Origin: Neorhizobium huautlense
GTDB taxonomy: Bacteria > Pseudomonadota > Alphaproteobacteria > Rhizobiales > Rhizobiaceae
Length of the DNA stretch: 64,000 nucleotides
Direction: 5' to 3'
NCBI RefSeq assembly: GCF_002968575.1
Contig: NZ_PVBM01000009.1
Span: 1 to 64,000, forward strand
This document shows, piece after piece, positions 50,075-58,042 of the stretch (the stretch's first letter is position 1; each line of letters begins with the position of its first letter). The notes beneath the pieces are model-generated. The model searched no databases and was not told the origin of the DNA. It was given only the letters and a program-made list of their open reading frames with translations. Both the position numbers and the translations under genes were made by a program.

Positions 50075-51991
50075 ATGATAAATCCACCAGACGAAAACGA
50101 GATCGCGATTGATGAGCTGGCTGAGGCGCTCGGAATGCAGGCCAGCTATAAGGATCTTCAGGGTGTCGTGCAGGAGGTTCCGCGCACAACGAGGCTTCGG
50201 CTCCTGCAAGCGTTGGGATTTTTAGATCGGAGCTCGCTTGAATCAGTTGGAAAAAGACCACCGCCTCGCCTGGAAGTTCCGGAAGGCGCGAGATGCTATA
50301 TTCCGAAGCTGCTTCAGGAGAATGGTGTCTGGGGGATTTCTGTCCAGCTTTATGAACTTCGGTCTTCCCGCAATCACGGAATAGGCGACTTTGAGGATCT
50401 GAAGAACTTTTGTCAGATCGCTGCAATGTCCGGCGCAGACTTCATAGGGCTCAACCCGCTCCATGCGCTCTTTTTGTCAGATCCAAGTCGCTGCAGCCCT
50501 TATTCACCGTCCAACCGCCTGTTTTTTAACCCTCTCTACATAGCCGTCGACCGCGTTCCGGGGTTTTCCGAGGATATGGTCGACCAAAAAATGATTGCAA
50601 AACTGAGATATTCTGAAACCGTGGACTATGTGGGGGTGACACATGTCAAGCTCGCGACGCTCAAGATCCTTTGGCAACGCTGGAAATCGGGTGATCGGCA
50701 AAGTCCCCGCTTCAGCAGCGCCGCTTTTGAACATTTCAAAGCCACTGGCGGCAGTGACCTTTATGGACATTGCCTGTTCGAAGCCATTTCAGGGCAGATG
50801 ACGGCGCAAGGTCACGGCAGCGGCTGGTTGAACTGGCCTCCATCGTTCCGTAACCCCCGAAGCTCAGAGGTCCAGGATTTTGCTGCGGCAAACGAGGATC
50901 AGGTCGATTTTCACGCATGGCTTCAGTGGCTGACGACCCTGCAGATCGAAGAAGTCGCAGCCGATGCCAGGGCTGCCGGCCTCAGCATCGGTCTCTATTT
51001 CGACTTCGCCGTGGGTGAAGTCCCGGACGGATCCTCGACCTGGTCGAGGCCGGACCTGGTTCTTCGAGGAGTGCATATTGGCGCGCCCCCCGATGCTTTT
51101 AGCTCCGCTGGGCAAGACTGGGGCCTGGTGCCATTATCGCCTGCGCCGTTGATGGACCGGGCTACATCCCCCTACAAGAAACTGATTGGCGCCTCGATGG
51201 CATATGCAGGAGCACTGCGGCTCGACCATGCTATGGGCCTGTGGCAGCTCTTTCTTATCCCCGAGGGAGAAAGGCCAGCTGTCGGAGCCTATTTGCGCTA
51301 CCCGTTTCCGCAGATGATCCAAAGCCTCGCGGAAATCTCCCAAGCTAAAAAGACGATCATCGTCGGGGAAGATCTCGGAAATGTACCGGAAGGGTTTCGG
51401 CCTGCAATCGAGGACGCGGGTGTATTGGGTTACCGGGTTCTCTATTTCGAGGATGCCGATGATGAGGGCTTCGCGCCGAAAACTCTTCCCCGGTATTCGC
51501 TTGCTTGTCTCTCGACCCACGATCTTCCACCGCTGGTCGGCTGGTGGCGCTGTGACGATATCTCCTTAGAGCTAAACCTCGGGCGCATCGATCACGAGGC
51601 CGCCGCTCACTTGCGTTCCGAGCGGCAGAAGCGGAAACGGGCGCTGCTTCAGGGATTGGTGCAGACCGGTCTTCTACCGCCCGACATGGCTATCACCGCT
51701 GAAGGTGGCGCGATCGTCCCAGACGTCGCGATCGGTCTACACCGCTTACTGGCGAGGGCATCAAGCATGTTGGTGACGGTGCGCCTATCCGACTTGCTGG
51801 GAGAAAGTCTTGCCACAAATATCCCCGGTACTTCGAGTGAGTATCCCAATTGGCAGCTGAAGCTGAAGATCTTGATAGAGGACCTGCCGACCAATCCGCT
51901 TTACAAATCAATTACGGCGGCGCTGTCTGAAGAGCGACCCAAAAGAGACGGTCATACAACCGGTGTCTCCGGTAGAAGCGCGTTCCTGTAG
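50075..51991 (+). CDS. malQ: 4-alpha-glucanotransferase (amylomaltase, GH77)
   Basis: A 638-residue GH77 enzyme that transfers maltooligosaccharide units in glycogen/maltodextrin metabolism in the cytoplasm. Landmarks: GVWGISVQLYELRSSRNHGIGDFEDLKNF (entry of the GH77 barrel), GADFIGLNPLHALF, CSPYSPSNRLFFNPLYIAVD, GLYFDFAVG, LRLDHAMGLWQLFLIPEG (catalytic Asp region), IVGEDLGNVP (acid/base Glu) and LSTHDLPPLVGWW. Length is normal for proteobacterial MalQ. It stands alone rather than in a glycogen operon. ATG 50075 has AAGGA upstream. Confidence 0.9.
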   Translation: MINPPDENEIAIDELAEALGMQASYKDLQGVVQEVPRTTRLRLLQALGFLDRSSLESVGKRPPPRLEVPEGARCYIPKLLQENGVWGISVQLYELRSSRNHGIGDFEDLKNFCQIAAMSGADFIGLNPLHALFLSDPSRCSPYSPSNRLFFNPLYIAVDRVPGFSEDMVDQKMIAKLRYSETVDYVGVTHVKLATLKILWQRWKSGDRQSPRFSSAAFEHFKATGGSDLYGHCLFEAISGQMTAQGHGSGWLNWPPSFRNPRSSEVQDFAAANEDQVDFHAWLQWLTTLQIEEVAADARAAGLSIGLYFDFAVGEVPDGSSTWSRPDLVLRGVHIGAPPDAFSSAGQDWGLVPLSPAPLMDRATSPYKKLIGASMAYAGALRLDHAMGLWQLFLIPEGERPAVGAYLRYPFPQMIQSLAEISQAKKTIIVGEDLGNVPEGFRPAIEDAGVLGYRVLYFEDADDEGFAPKTLPRYSLACLSTHDLPPLVGWWRCDDISLELNLGRIDHEAAAHLRSERQKRKRALLQGLVQTGLLPPDMAITAEGGAIVPDVAIGLHRLLARASSMLVTVRLSDLLGESLATNIPGTSSEYPNWQLKLKILIEDLPTNPLYKSITAALSEERPKRDGHTTGVSGRSAFL

Positions 51992-52042
51992 CTTATGAAT
52001 GCCGCTTTCTAAAATGAGCCGATGGCCGGCAAGACGGCAGTA

Positions 52043-52387
52043 TCAGGTTTTGTAAGCAGTCGGGGAATCCGGCGCGCCCTGATGACCGCATTGCTCATCG
52101 GCCATGTCCAGGGCCTTCAGCGCTTCAATGATCTCGTAATAGGAGACCGCTTTGTCCGTGCCGGGATAAAGGCGAAGAGCGGGGATCGACTCGATTGCAT
52201 AGATATCGGATGCCCAAGAAGCGAGAATGGCCCGCTTTTCTTCCTTGCCGATGTCCTTGGCGGCAAGCACCTCACGCGGGTGATTGAAGTGCCTTGACGG
52301 GTGAAGCAGATGCCCGGCGCTGATCGCTGCGGTGGCTGTGTTTTCGATCGGATATCTGACGCTTTCCTCTCTCATAAACTGCTCCAT
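52043..52387 (-). CDS. hypothetical protein conserved in Rhizobiaceae
   Basis: A 114-residue protein from ATG 52387 with AGG nine bases upstream. The core SRHFNHPREVLAAKDIGKEEKRAILASWASDIYAIESIPALRLYPGTD resembles a recurrent rhizobial hypothetical protein (a helical hairpin ending in an LxxYP segment). The open frame continues upstream into an IS110 fragment, which is an artefact of insertion. It is soluble; the function is unknown. It is convergent with malQ. Confidence 0.65.
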   Translation of the reverse strand: MEQFMREESVRYPIENTATAAISAGHLLHPSRHFNHPREVLAAKDIGKEEKRAILASWASDIYAIESIPALRLYPGTDKAVSYYEIIEALKALDMADEQCGHQGAPDSPTAYKT

Positions 52388-52421
52388 TGACTGACCTATG
52401 GAACTTGTTGGATGTTGCGGC

Positions 52422-52656
52422 GCCGGCCCGAGAACGACATCATCACAAATGTCGTCGAGCCAATCGTACATCACCATCCAGTGGCGGGTCGCCTCGACAA
52501 CAGCGTGGCTGTTCTCGCGGTAGTGCTGGAGAAATCCATCCAGCGACTGGCGGTCGTTCTTAACCCGACCGGAGCGCAGCATCTTACCAGCACAATCCTG
52601 CACCACCAAAATGGCTGTAAGATTTGTGGTAGTCGACCCCGATATGGTATTCATAA
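52422..52656 (-). pseudogene. IS110 family transposase fragment
   Basis: On the minus strand EYHIGVDYHKSYSH is followed, after a one-base shift in a T-run near 52610, by VVQDCAGKMLRSGRVKNDRQ, SLDGFLQHYRENSHAVVEA, TRHWMVMYDWLDDICDDVVL. This is the N-terminal RuvC-like DEDD domain of IS110 transposases, with the first catalytic Asp in GVDYH. Only about 80 residues remain; the rest of the catalytic domain and the C-terminal Tnp_20 domain are gone and no start codon is seen. Confidence 0.75.
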
Positions 52657-52835
52657 GAGGCGGTCGTGCTTCCAATTCCCTTATTGAGATCTGCAAAACC
52701 CCAATAGGATAAGCCGAAAGGCTGGAAGTGTGACTGTCCCTCCATCATCACCTGCATCTCAGTGATCCGGTCTTTCAGTGGGTGCGGCCTCTTTCATGCC
52801 ATCTCCTTTCTCTGTTTGCAGGCAGAGCTTCGCCG

Positions 52836-52862
52836 CAGCTGCCGAGCCACGCTCGGCAGCTG
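52836..52862 (-). terminator. 12-bp hairpin after hsp20
   Basis: CAGCTGCCGAGC (52836-52847) pairs perfectly with GCTCGGCAGCTG (52851-52862) over a 3-base loop, 23 bp beyond the hsp20 stop. No T tract follows on the minus strand, so termination may need Rho or the hairpin may only protect the message. Confidence 0.5.
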
Positions 52863-52885
52863 GACCATGTTCCGCTGTCGCAGGT

Positions 52886-53368
52886 TTAGGCTGCCGCTTT
52901 TTTGTCAGACTCGATCTGCTTGGTTTCGGCCTTCGGCAAAGCCCGATCGCTGGAAATCTCGATCCGGCGCGGCTTCATCGCTTCGGGAATCTCCCGCTTC
53001 AGATCGATGGTCAAAAGGCCATTGGCGAGACTTGCTCCGGTGACCCTGACATGGTCGGCAAGCTCGAACCGCCGCTGGAACGCGCGGCCGGTGATACCAC
53101 GGTGCAGATACTGGCCCTCTTCGCTGTCCTCCTTCTGACCCGCCACGACGAGCATATTCTGCTCCTGCGTGACTGTTATCTCGTCCGGTGAGAAGCCTGC
53201 GACCGCCATGGCGATGCGATAGTCGCTTTCTCCGGTTTTGACGATGTCATAGGGCGGCCAGCTGTCGATCGACTCGACGCGGTTTGCGGCCTCGAGCGCA
53301 TTGAGCATGCGATCGAAGCCAATGCTCGACCGGAACAGGGGAGAGAAATCAAAAGTGGTGGTTCTCAT
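52886..53368 (-). CDS. Hsp20/alpha-crystallin family small heat-shock protein
   Basis: A 160-residue IbpA-type chaperone that binds unfolding proteins as large oligomers in the cytoplasm. It begins MRTTTFDFSPLFRSSIGFDRMLN, has the alpha-crystallin domain (SYRIAMAVAGFSPDEITVTQEQNMLVVAGQKE, GQYLHRGITGRAFQRRFELADHVRVTGASLANGLLTIDLKREIPE with the A-x-x-x-G-L motif) and a C-terminal KPRRIEI extension. ATG 53368 is chosen: AGGAGG lies at good distance, and a GTG six bases upstream overlaps it. The 5' leader shows a ROSE-like thermometer. Confidence 0.9.
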   Translation of the reverse strand: MRTTTFDFSPLFRSSIGFDRMLNALEAANRVESIDSWPPYDIVKTGESDYRIAMAVAGFSPDEITVTQEQNMLVVAGQKEDSEEGQYLHRGITGRAFQRRFELADHVRVTGASLANGLLTIDLKREIPEAMKPRRIEISSDRALPKAETKQIESDKKAAA

Positions 53369-53456
53369 AGCCACATCCTCCTTTGAAGCAACATGGGTAC
53401 AAGACAGCGTCTGATTCAGACGCCCTCGACGCCTGATTAACGAAGCGGCCCCGCTT
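53369..53456 (-). ncRNA. ROSE-like RNA thermometer in the hsp20 leader
   Basis: On the minus strand TTGCT (53387-53391) lies just ahead of the Shine-Dalgarno AGGAGG (53377-53382); GUUGCUUC can fold back on GGAGGAU with the G-G and U-U mismatches that make ROSE hairpins melt on heating. Upstream there are two more stems: GCGTCTG/CAGACGC (53407-53423) and AAGCG/CGCTT (53443-53456). Rhizobial small heat-shock genes commonly carry ROSE elements, and this has the hallmark U(U/C)GCU motif. Confidence 0.6.
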
Positions 53457-53745
53457 TGGCAGCCGGCAGTAAATGATCTAGTAAAACAGGATCACGGTTC
53501 AAGAGGTGGCGCGTAGGGTCCGCGTCCCTGAGTGACGACTAGAGTTACCGATCCCTCGTACCATTTTAGCAGATGGAGGACGCAATGACGGGCAGTCTGT
53601 CAAGACGACCTCTTTTTTGTACACGAGAAGCACTTCGTTCAGGAACTTGGGTGTCTCGAAAATTCAATCTGCAGCGCGAGATTGTTCCTTTCGGCCTCGG
53701 GATGGGGTCGTAGGTGTTGAAGCTGATACCGGCGCCGGGCCGGTA

Positions 53746-53771
53746 GGAACATGTTGGGGATCCAACGAGTT
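53746..53771 (+). promoter_or_regulatory. possible EcfG-type (general stress) promoter
   Basis: GGAAC at 53746-53750 and CGAGTT at 53766-53771, 32 bp before the response regulator ATG, resemble the GGAAC-N16/17-CGTT promoter of the alphaproteobacterial general-stress sigma factor. The -10 part is not exact. Confidence 0.3.
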
Positions 53772-53803
53772 TTTCGTCTGAGCAAACGAGATCGGTACAA
53801 TTC

Positions 53804-54163
53804 ATGCCGCAGACAAGCATTCTGGTCATCGAGGATGAGCCGTTGATCCGCATGGCTGTGGCAGACGACTTGCGCGATGCAGGCTTCCACACCTTGGAAG
53901 CAGCCAACGCCGAAGATGCTCTCGAAATTCTTGCTGCTGAGGCCTCGATAGCTGCGATCTTTACCGATATTGATCTGCATGGGAAGGTTGACGGTTTGAA
54001 GCTCGCTTGGACGGTCCAAGATCGATGGCCGGCTGTCAAAATCATCATCACCTCCGGCAAGCGAAGAATAGAGCGGACCGAGGCGCCGGACAGTTCGCTG
54101 TTTTTCCCGAAACCCTACACTCATCAAGCTGTCATTGAAGCGATAAGGCGCGTGATTTCGTGA
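53804..54163 (+). CDS. single-domain response regulator
   Basis: A 119-residue receiver-only protein: VIEDEPLIRMAVADDLRDAGF with the acidic pair, phosphoacceptor Asp55 in IFTDIDL, Thr/Ser in IITSGKR and Lys in FFPKPYT. This subtype (ILVIEDEPLIRM..., TDIDLHGKVDGL) is common next to HWE/HisKA_2 kinases in rhizobial general-stress and light signalling. It lies 88 bp before the kinase gene at 54252 and is probably its phosphate acceptor. Confidence 0.85.
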   Translation: MPQTSILVIEDEPLIRMAVADDLRDAGFHTLEAANAEDALEILAAEASIAAIFTDIDLHGKVDGLKLAWTVQDRWPAVKIIITSGKRRIERTEAPDSSLFFPKPYTHQAVIEAIRRVIS

Positions 54164-54251
54164 AGGGCTGCATCGACCATCGACAAAATAGCTAGCCGTC
54201 CCTTTCAATGCCATGATATGGACTCTCGCGTGCTGTCAGCGCGGATGTCCA

Positions 54252-55328
54252 ATGACAAATCCTGAAGAACCAAACCCGCCGCCACCTCCAACCGTTTCCG
54301 ATCTTCCGCATCTGGCCGAAGCGCTCGATGACAATTGCTTCCGGCAATTTCTCGACCATGTCCCCTTCGCAGTCGCGGTCTCCGAACTGGGGGAGGACGA
54401 AACCCTTGTCTACGGCAATATCGAATTCGAACGTCTGACTGGCGTTTCGGCAGAACAACTGCAAGAGAAATCCTGGTCTATCCTCCCTCCGGCCCCTGCT
54501 TTGGCGGGTGGACCTGAACTCGCTGCGGCATTGCTCGAAAACGAAGAATATCTCGGGGCTTTCAGTCTGCCGGCGGGCGCGGAGAAGCGGGTCGTTGATG
54601 CCTGGTCAAATACCATTGTTGGAGACGCCGGGCAGCCTCTCTTTCGATTGCTGGCGATGTCAGAGCGCGAACGTCCGGACGAGGCGTCAGTTTTGACGGA
54701 AGCGCTTGCTGAAAAGGACGTTCTGCTGAAAGAGCTTCAGCATCGGGTCAAAAACAACCTGCAGATGATCACCGCGTTGATCCGGATGGAGGCACGTAAC
54801 GCGCAACGCCTCGAGGAGACAGATCGCTTCAACAAACTGGCGGGCAGGATCGAAGCCCTGTCTATCCTCTATCGCTCGCTTTATGCCGGCAGCGAAACCG
54901 AAACTGTCGATCTCGGGACTTATGTCAGCCAGATCGCTTCATCCGTGATGGCGGCACATGCGATCGAAGGCATCCGCCTGGATATGAAAGTCGACGCTTG
55001 GCCGGTTTCGGTCAATGTCGCCATGCCCGTGGGTCTTGTGGTCAATGAGCTTATGACCAATGCCCTGAAATATGCCTTCGCCGGTCGCGACGGTGGTGAG
55101 GTCAAGGTCCGTTGCACTGTTGACGACGAAGGATGCAAGGTCATCGTGGCTGACGACGGGGTCGGGCTTTCCAACAAGGCCGATTGGCCTCGACGAGGCA
55201 AGCTCAGCGCCATGATCGTCCAGTCGGTCAAACATAACGCCAACGCCGAGATCGATGTGGAGTCCGAGCTGGGTAAGGGCATGGCGGTAACCATCGCTTT
55301 CAGGCGGCGGGACGCAGCCCAAGCCTGA
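54252..55328 (+). CDS. PAS-type sensor histidine kinase (HisKA_2/HWE class)
   Basis: A 358-residue soluble kinase. A PAS domain occupies about 25-140 (FRQFLDHVPFAVAVSELGEDETLVYGN, IEFERLTGVSAEQL). HisKA_2 follows with LKELQHRVKNNLQMITALIRMEARN (phosphoacceptor His) and the ATPase domain with NELMTNALKYAF, DDGVGL and a G2-like region. ATG 54252 is preferred to an in-frame ATG 39 bases earlier whose extra residues are not family-like. It may feed the general stress response or a local circuit with the receiver at 53804. Confidence 0.85.
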   Translation: MTNPEEPNPPPPPTVSDLPHLAEALDDNCFRQFLDHVPFAVAVSELGEDETLVYGNIEFERLTGVSAEQLQEKSWSILPPAPALAGGPELAAALLENEEYLGAFSLPAGAEKRVVDAWSNTIVGDAGQPLFRLLAMSERERPDEASVLTEALAEKDVLLKELQHRVKNNLQMITALIRMEARNAQRLEETDRFNKLAGRIEALSILYRSLYAGSETETVDLGTYVSQIASSVMAAHAIEGIRLDMKVDAWPVSVNVAMPVGLVVNELMTNALKYAFAGRDGGEVKVRCTVDDEGCKVIVADDGVGLSNKADWPRRGKLSAMIVQSVKHNANAEIDVESELGKGMAVTIAFRRRDAAQA

Positions 55329-55666
55329 TTGATCCGCGTGCCATAACGGCCGGCTGAGATCAGTTCTAGGCGGCGCGGGCGCCTCTATGCGACCATTCTC
55401 GATGCAAGCCGGAGTTAGCGCTTACGCCAATGGCTCGAGCATTGCTTTCAACTGATCAGAATGCGTTATCCCAAAAAGAACCCATTGACCAAGTCTCCGG
55501 CCGCTGCTGCCGCAACACACGGAAGCGATCTAGCGATTCCAGCATTCTGCACATCGCCTATCAATTTCCTTCAATTTCTTGGCATCTGTTCTGGGGACGG
55601 GCCAGTACCGTAAACGACTGAGATCAGCTGGTCACAAGGTGCCCAGGAATGATCCCACGTCCTTCG
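55329..55666. other. intergenic stretch, nothing recognised
   Basis: About 340 bp between the kinase and a small hypothetical gene. No supported ORF, repeat or clear terminator was found. Confidence 0.4.
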
Positions 55667-55882
55667 CTATTTAGCGCGCGTGAGTTTTTCGCGAGTGAGA
55701 ACGATTTCGAAGTTTCCGTCGGGCAGAAGCTCTACGAGGTATCCGTCCACCGTATAATAAATCACCGTTAAAGGCGCCTCATCGACAGCATCTGGATCGG
55801 GCTTACGCATGGCTTTGATAATTGTCACCACGGAACCCCTCTCGTTAAAGCAGCTAATAACTTGCTCTCGGGGGTTGATCAT
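55667..55882 (-). CDS. small hypothetical protein
   Basis: A 71-residue protein from ATG 55882: MINPREQVISCFNERGSVV, then IIKAMRKPDPDA, LTVIYYTVDGYLVELLPDGNFEIVLTREKL. A beta-rich fold is likely and composition is protein-like. No family was recognised. A longer start at 55912 adds ten residues without a better ribosome binding site. Confidence 0.5.
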   Translation of the reverse strand: MINPREQVISCFNERGSVVTIIKAMRKPDPDAVDEAPLTVIYYTVDGYLVELLPDGNFEIVLTREKLTRAK

Positions 55883-56722
55883 AGCGCCCGTCCCCTTGTC
55901 CACCGGTAACAAGCTTAGAGGGTAGCAGAACTGGGGGCAAGGGCAGCGTTGAGAAACGGACCTGAGTCCGTCCCGGGCATCTCACAGGCTTACTATGATC
56001 CTCTTTATCTTGAGGGAGGACGGCTTCTTTTTCACAGATCGGGCCTTGAGCCGCGCGAACAACATTATGGTTAACGACATATATAAGGCCGCACCTACAG
56101 GTTGGATATACGGTCGGACCCAACCAGCACCCGCAAAAGCCGAACCAACCCCGCGCCGATGGATAGCCGTCCCATACTCGGCTCCAAATCAGTCAGTCCC
56201 TCCCAAGGCAAGTTCTTGGTTTGCCTGCACACCGAAGATCGGTTGCTTCGGCCCAGTCTCGTTGAACTTATCGAGATACATGACCATCCCACGATCTAAG
56301 ACGTGCCGCACTATGGCAAGGTCGTGCGCGACGACAAGCATCGCTGGATCACGCTCGCACCTCAGCTCACGAGCAGATTGACGACCTGTGCCTGAACCAA
56401 GAGGTCGAGCGCTGAGACTGGCTCGTCGCCGACGAAGAGCGTCGGGTTGTGTTAAGGCACCATCGCCGAGGCCGGACGGCCCTGCGCGAGACCTGCGTAC
56501 ACAACCGGCAGCCCTCGGCCGCACCGGACAGGTCAGCATGCCGGATAGCAGGCGCGACCTCCGCGGCCAGGCTTCTGGCCACCGCTACGAGGTCCTTACT
56601 GCGAGGCTTGGTGGTCATGACCGACATTTCCGTGTGAGTGAGTCGTTTTCCAGAGGCTTAGCGAATCCACGGCACGGGTCGATGGCTCGAATTGGTTCAG
56701 GACCCTGGAGTGCCATGTTCGG
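55883..56722. other. degenerate DNA with an ABC ATPase remnant
   Basis: About 840 bp between small gene and oxidase. Apart from the ATPase relic at 56190-56450 only short frames without family resemblance are seen; several stops interrupt every frame. It is decayed DNA. Confidence 0.45.
56190..56450 (-). pseudogene. oligopeptide-type ABC ATPase (OppF/DppF-like) relic
   Basis: Two frames give the middle of an Opp/Dpp ATPase: NPTLFVGDEPVSALDLLVQAQVVNLL (Walker B and D-loop; 56362-56450), then after a gap and frame change MLVVAHDLAIVRHVLDRGMVMYLDKFNETGP (H-loop; 56250-56341). Walker A, the signature and the C-terminal peptide-transporter segment are missing. It shows that a larger transporter operon once stood here. 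Confidence 0.6.
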
Positions 56723-57829
56723 CTAGCTGAACCGTTGAATACGGAACTCATACAGGGGCGTTTCCGTCTCACCTGTCGCGATTAGTTCCGCCATGACGTC
56801 ACCGACGCCTGGCCCCAGCTGAAACCCGTGACCGCAAAAGCCAAAGGCATGGAAGAGCCCGGGTGTCGTGGCCGACGGTCCCATGACAGGAAGACCGTCG
56901 GCGACATATCCTTCGCAGCCGGACCATGTGCGGATGACGGAGACATTAGCCAGCGCCGGCAAGATCGGCAGGAGCGCGCGCAATTGCGGCGGCAGGCGAG
57001 CTGGATCCGCCTTGGCGTGGCCGCTGTCGAGCGAAACATCTGTCCTTTCCGCGCCACCGCCAAATATAATGTTTCCCCGCTCGACCTGCCGCAGATAGCC
57101 CCCGCCATGGTCATGCGCCCAGACACCGACGACCGGCAGAACGCGGTGCGGCAAGGGTTCGGTCACGCCCATTTGCGGGCCTTTTGCGACGATCGGGACG
57201 GGTTCGCGGAATTGGGCGGAGATGCTGGCTCCCCAAGCGCCGGCCGTATTGAGTAGGGCTTCGGCCGAATAGGTGCCAGCCGATGTCTCGACCTCGAAAC
57301 CGAAGGCTGTCCTGCGAATGGCCCGCACATCGACATTTTCGACGATATTGGCGCCGATCCGGCTTGCGGCATCCGCGAATGCAGGTGCAATCAACCGCGG
57401 ATTGCCGCTACCGTCTTCCGGCGAAAATGATGCGGCGATCGCTTCCGGACCAAGGCCGGGGAACCTTGAATGGAGTTCTGTTGGTGCAAGCTCCTCAAGA
57501 TCAAGGCCCCAGGGCCTCGCAGCCTCGGTGAAGTTGCGCATTTCCTTCAGCCCGTTTTCGCTGAAAACGAGCCGGACATGCCCAGTCGCGCGAAACTCGA
57601 CGTCCCGCCCCAGCATTTCAGCTGCCTTTCCCCAAAGTGTCAGCGAACGCCGGGCGAGGGGAAGCTGGGGCAGGTAACGGCCGCTGCGGCGAATATTGCC
57701 GAAGGAGGCGACGGTCGCGCCGCTGCCGACCCGGTTTCTCTCGATCACCGTTACCCGCAGGCCGCGCCGGGCGAGAAAATAGGTTGATGCGGCCCCCATC
57801 AAGCCGCCTCCCAGAACGATCACATCCAT
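56723..57829 (-). CDS. FAD-dependent oxidoreductase (DadA/D-amino acid dehydrogenase-like)
   Basis: A 368-residue DAO-family enzyme from ATG 57829. The FAD motif is VIVLGGGLMGAASTYFLARRGLRVTVIERNRVGSGA; later VRAIRRTAFGFEVETSAG, AEALLNTAGAWG and PGLFHAFGFCGHGFQLGPGVGD (FAD C-terminal site). It oxidises an amino or imino acid in the cytoplasm or at the membrane. An open frame upstream (to 58597) is not protein-like. It is divergent from the hydantoinase operon and could be the beta-type subunit partner of the small 2Fe-2S protein and FAD oxidoreductase at 62119-63806, as in hydroxyproline and opine dehydrogenases. Confidence 0.8.
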   Translation of the reverse strand: MDVIVLGGGLMGAASTYFLARRGLRVTVIERNRVGSGATVASFGNIRRSGRYLPQLPLARRSLTLWGKAAEMLGRDVEFRATGHVRLVFSENGLKEMRNFTEAARPWGLDLEELAPTELHSRFPGLGPEAIAASFSPEDGSGNPRLIAPAFADAASRIGANIVENVDVRAIRRTAFGFEVETSAGTYSAEALLNTAGAWGASISAQFREPVPIVAKGPQMGVTEPLPHRVLPVVGVWAHDHGGGYLRQVERGNIIFGGGAERTDVSLDSGHAKADPARLPPQLRALLPILPALANVSVIRTWSGCEGYVADGLPVMGPSATTPGLFHAFGFCGHGFQLGPGVGDVMAELIATGETETPLYEFRIQRFS

Positions 57830-57890
57830 GAAGCCGTTTCCATTGTCTCTTCCATGCCCTTCACCATTTCGGGAGCAGCCAACGGTGTCA

Positions 57891-57964
57891 AAGTCGAGCT
57901 TCTCGGCCTCCCATAAGTCGGGCCTATGGGCAGCGGAAACCAAAACATAAGCTCGACTTATGGG
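57891..57964. promoter_or_regulatory. palindromic operator cluster between divergent genes
   Basis: AAGTCGAGCTT (57891-57901) is an exact inverted repeat of AAGCTCGACTT (57949-57959). CCCATAAGTCG (57910-57920) is an exact inverted repeat of CGACTTATGGG (57954-57964). The right site itself is CATAAG-CTCGA-CTTATG (57946-57962). The array sits between the oxidase (57829) and HyuA (58043) starts and is likely bound by one dimeric regulator. Confidence 0.5.
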
Positions 57965-58042
57965 ACGTGGCTTTTTCGCTCTTGGACCAGCTTCGCCAAT
58001 CCGTGTCAGCTTCATGACAAGCAGCAGGAAAGGACCCTGGAA

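Noticed and set aside
53639-54214. Minus-strand open frame of 191 codons over the receiver gene
   Set aside because: The plus-strand frame has all receiver residues; this one has none of any family.
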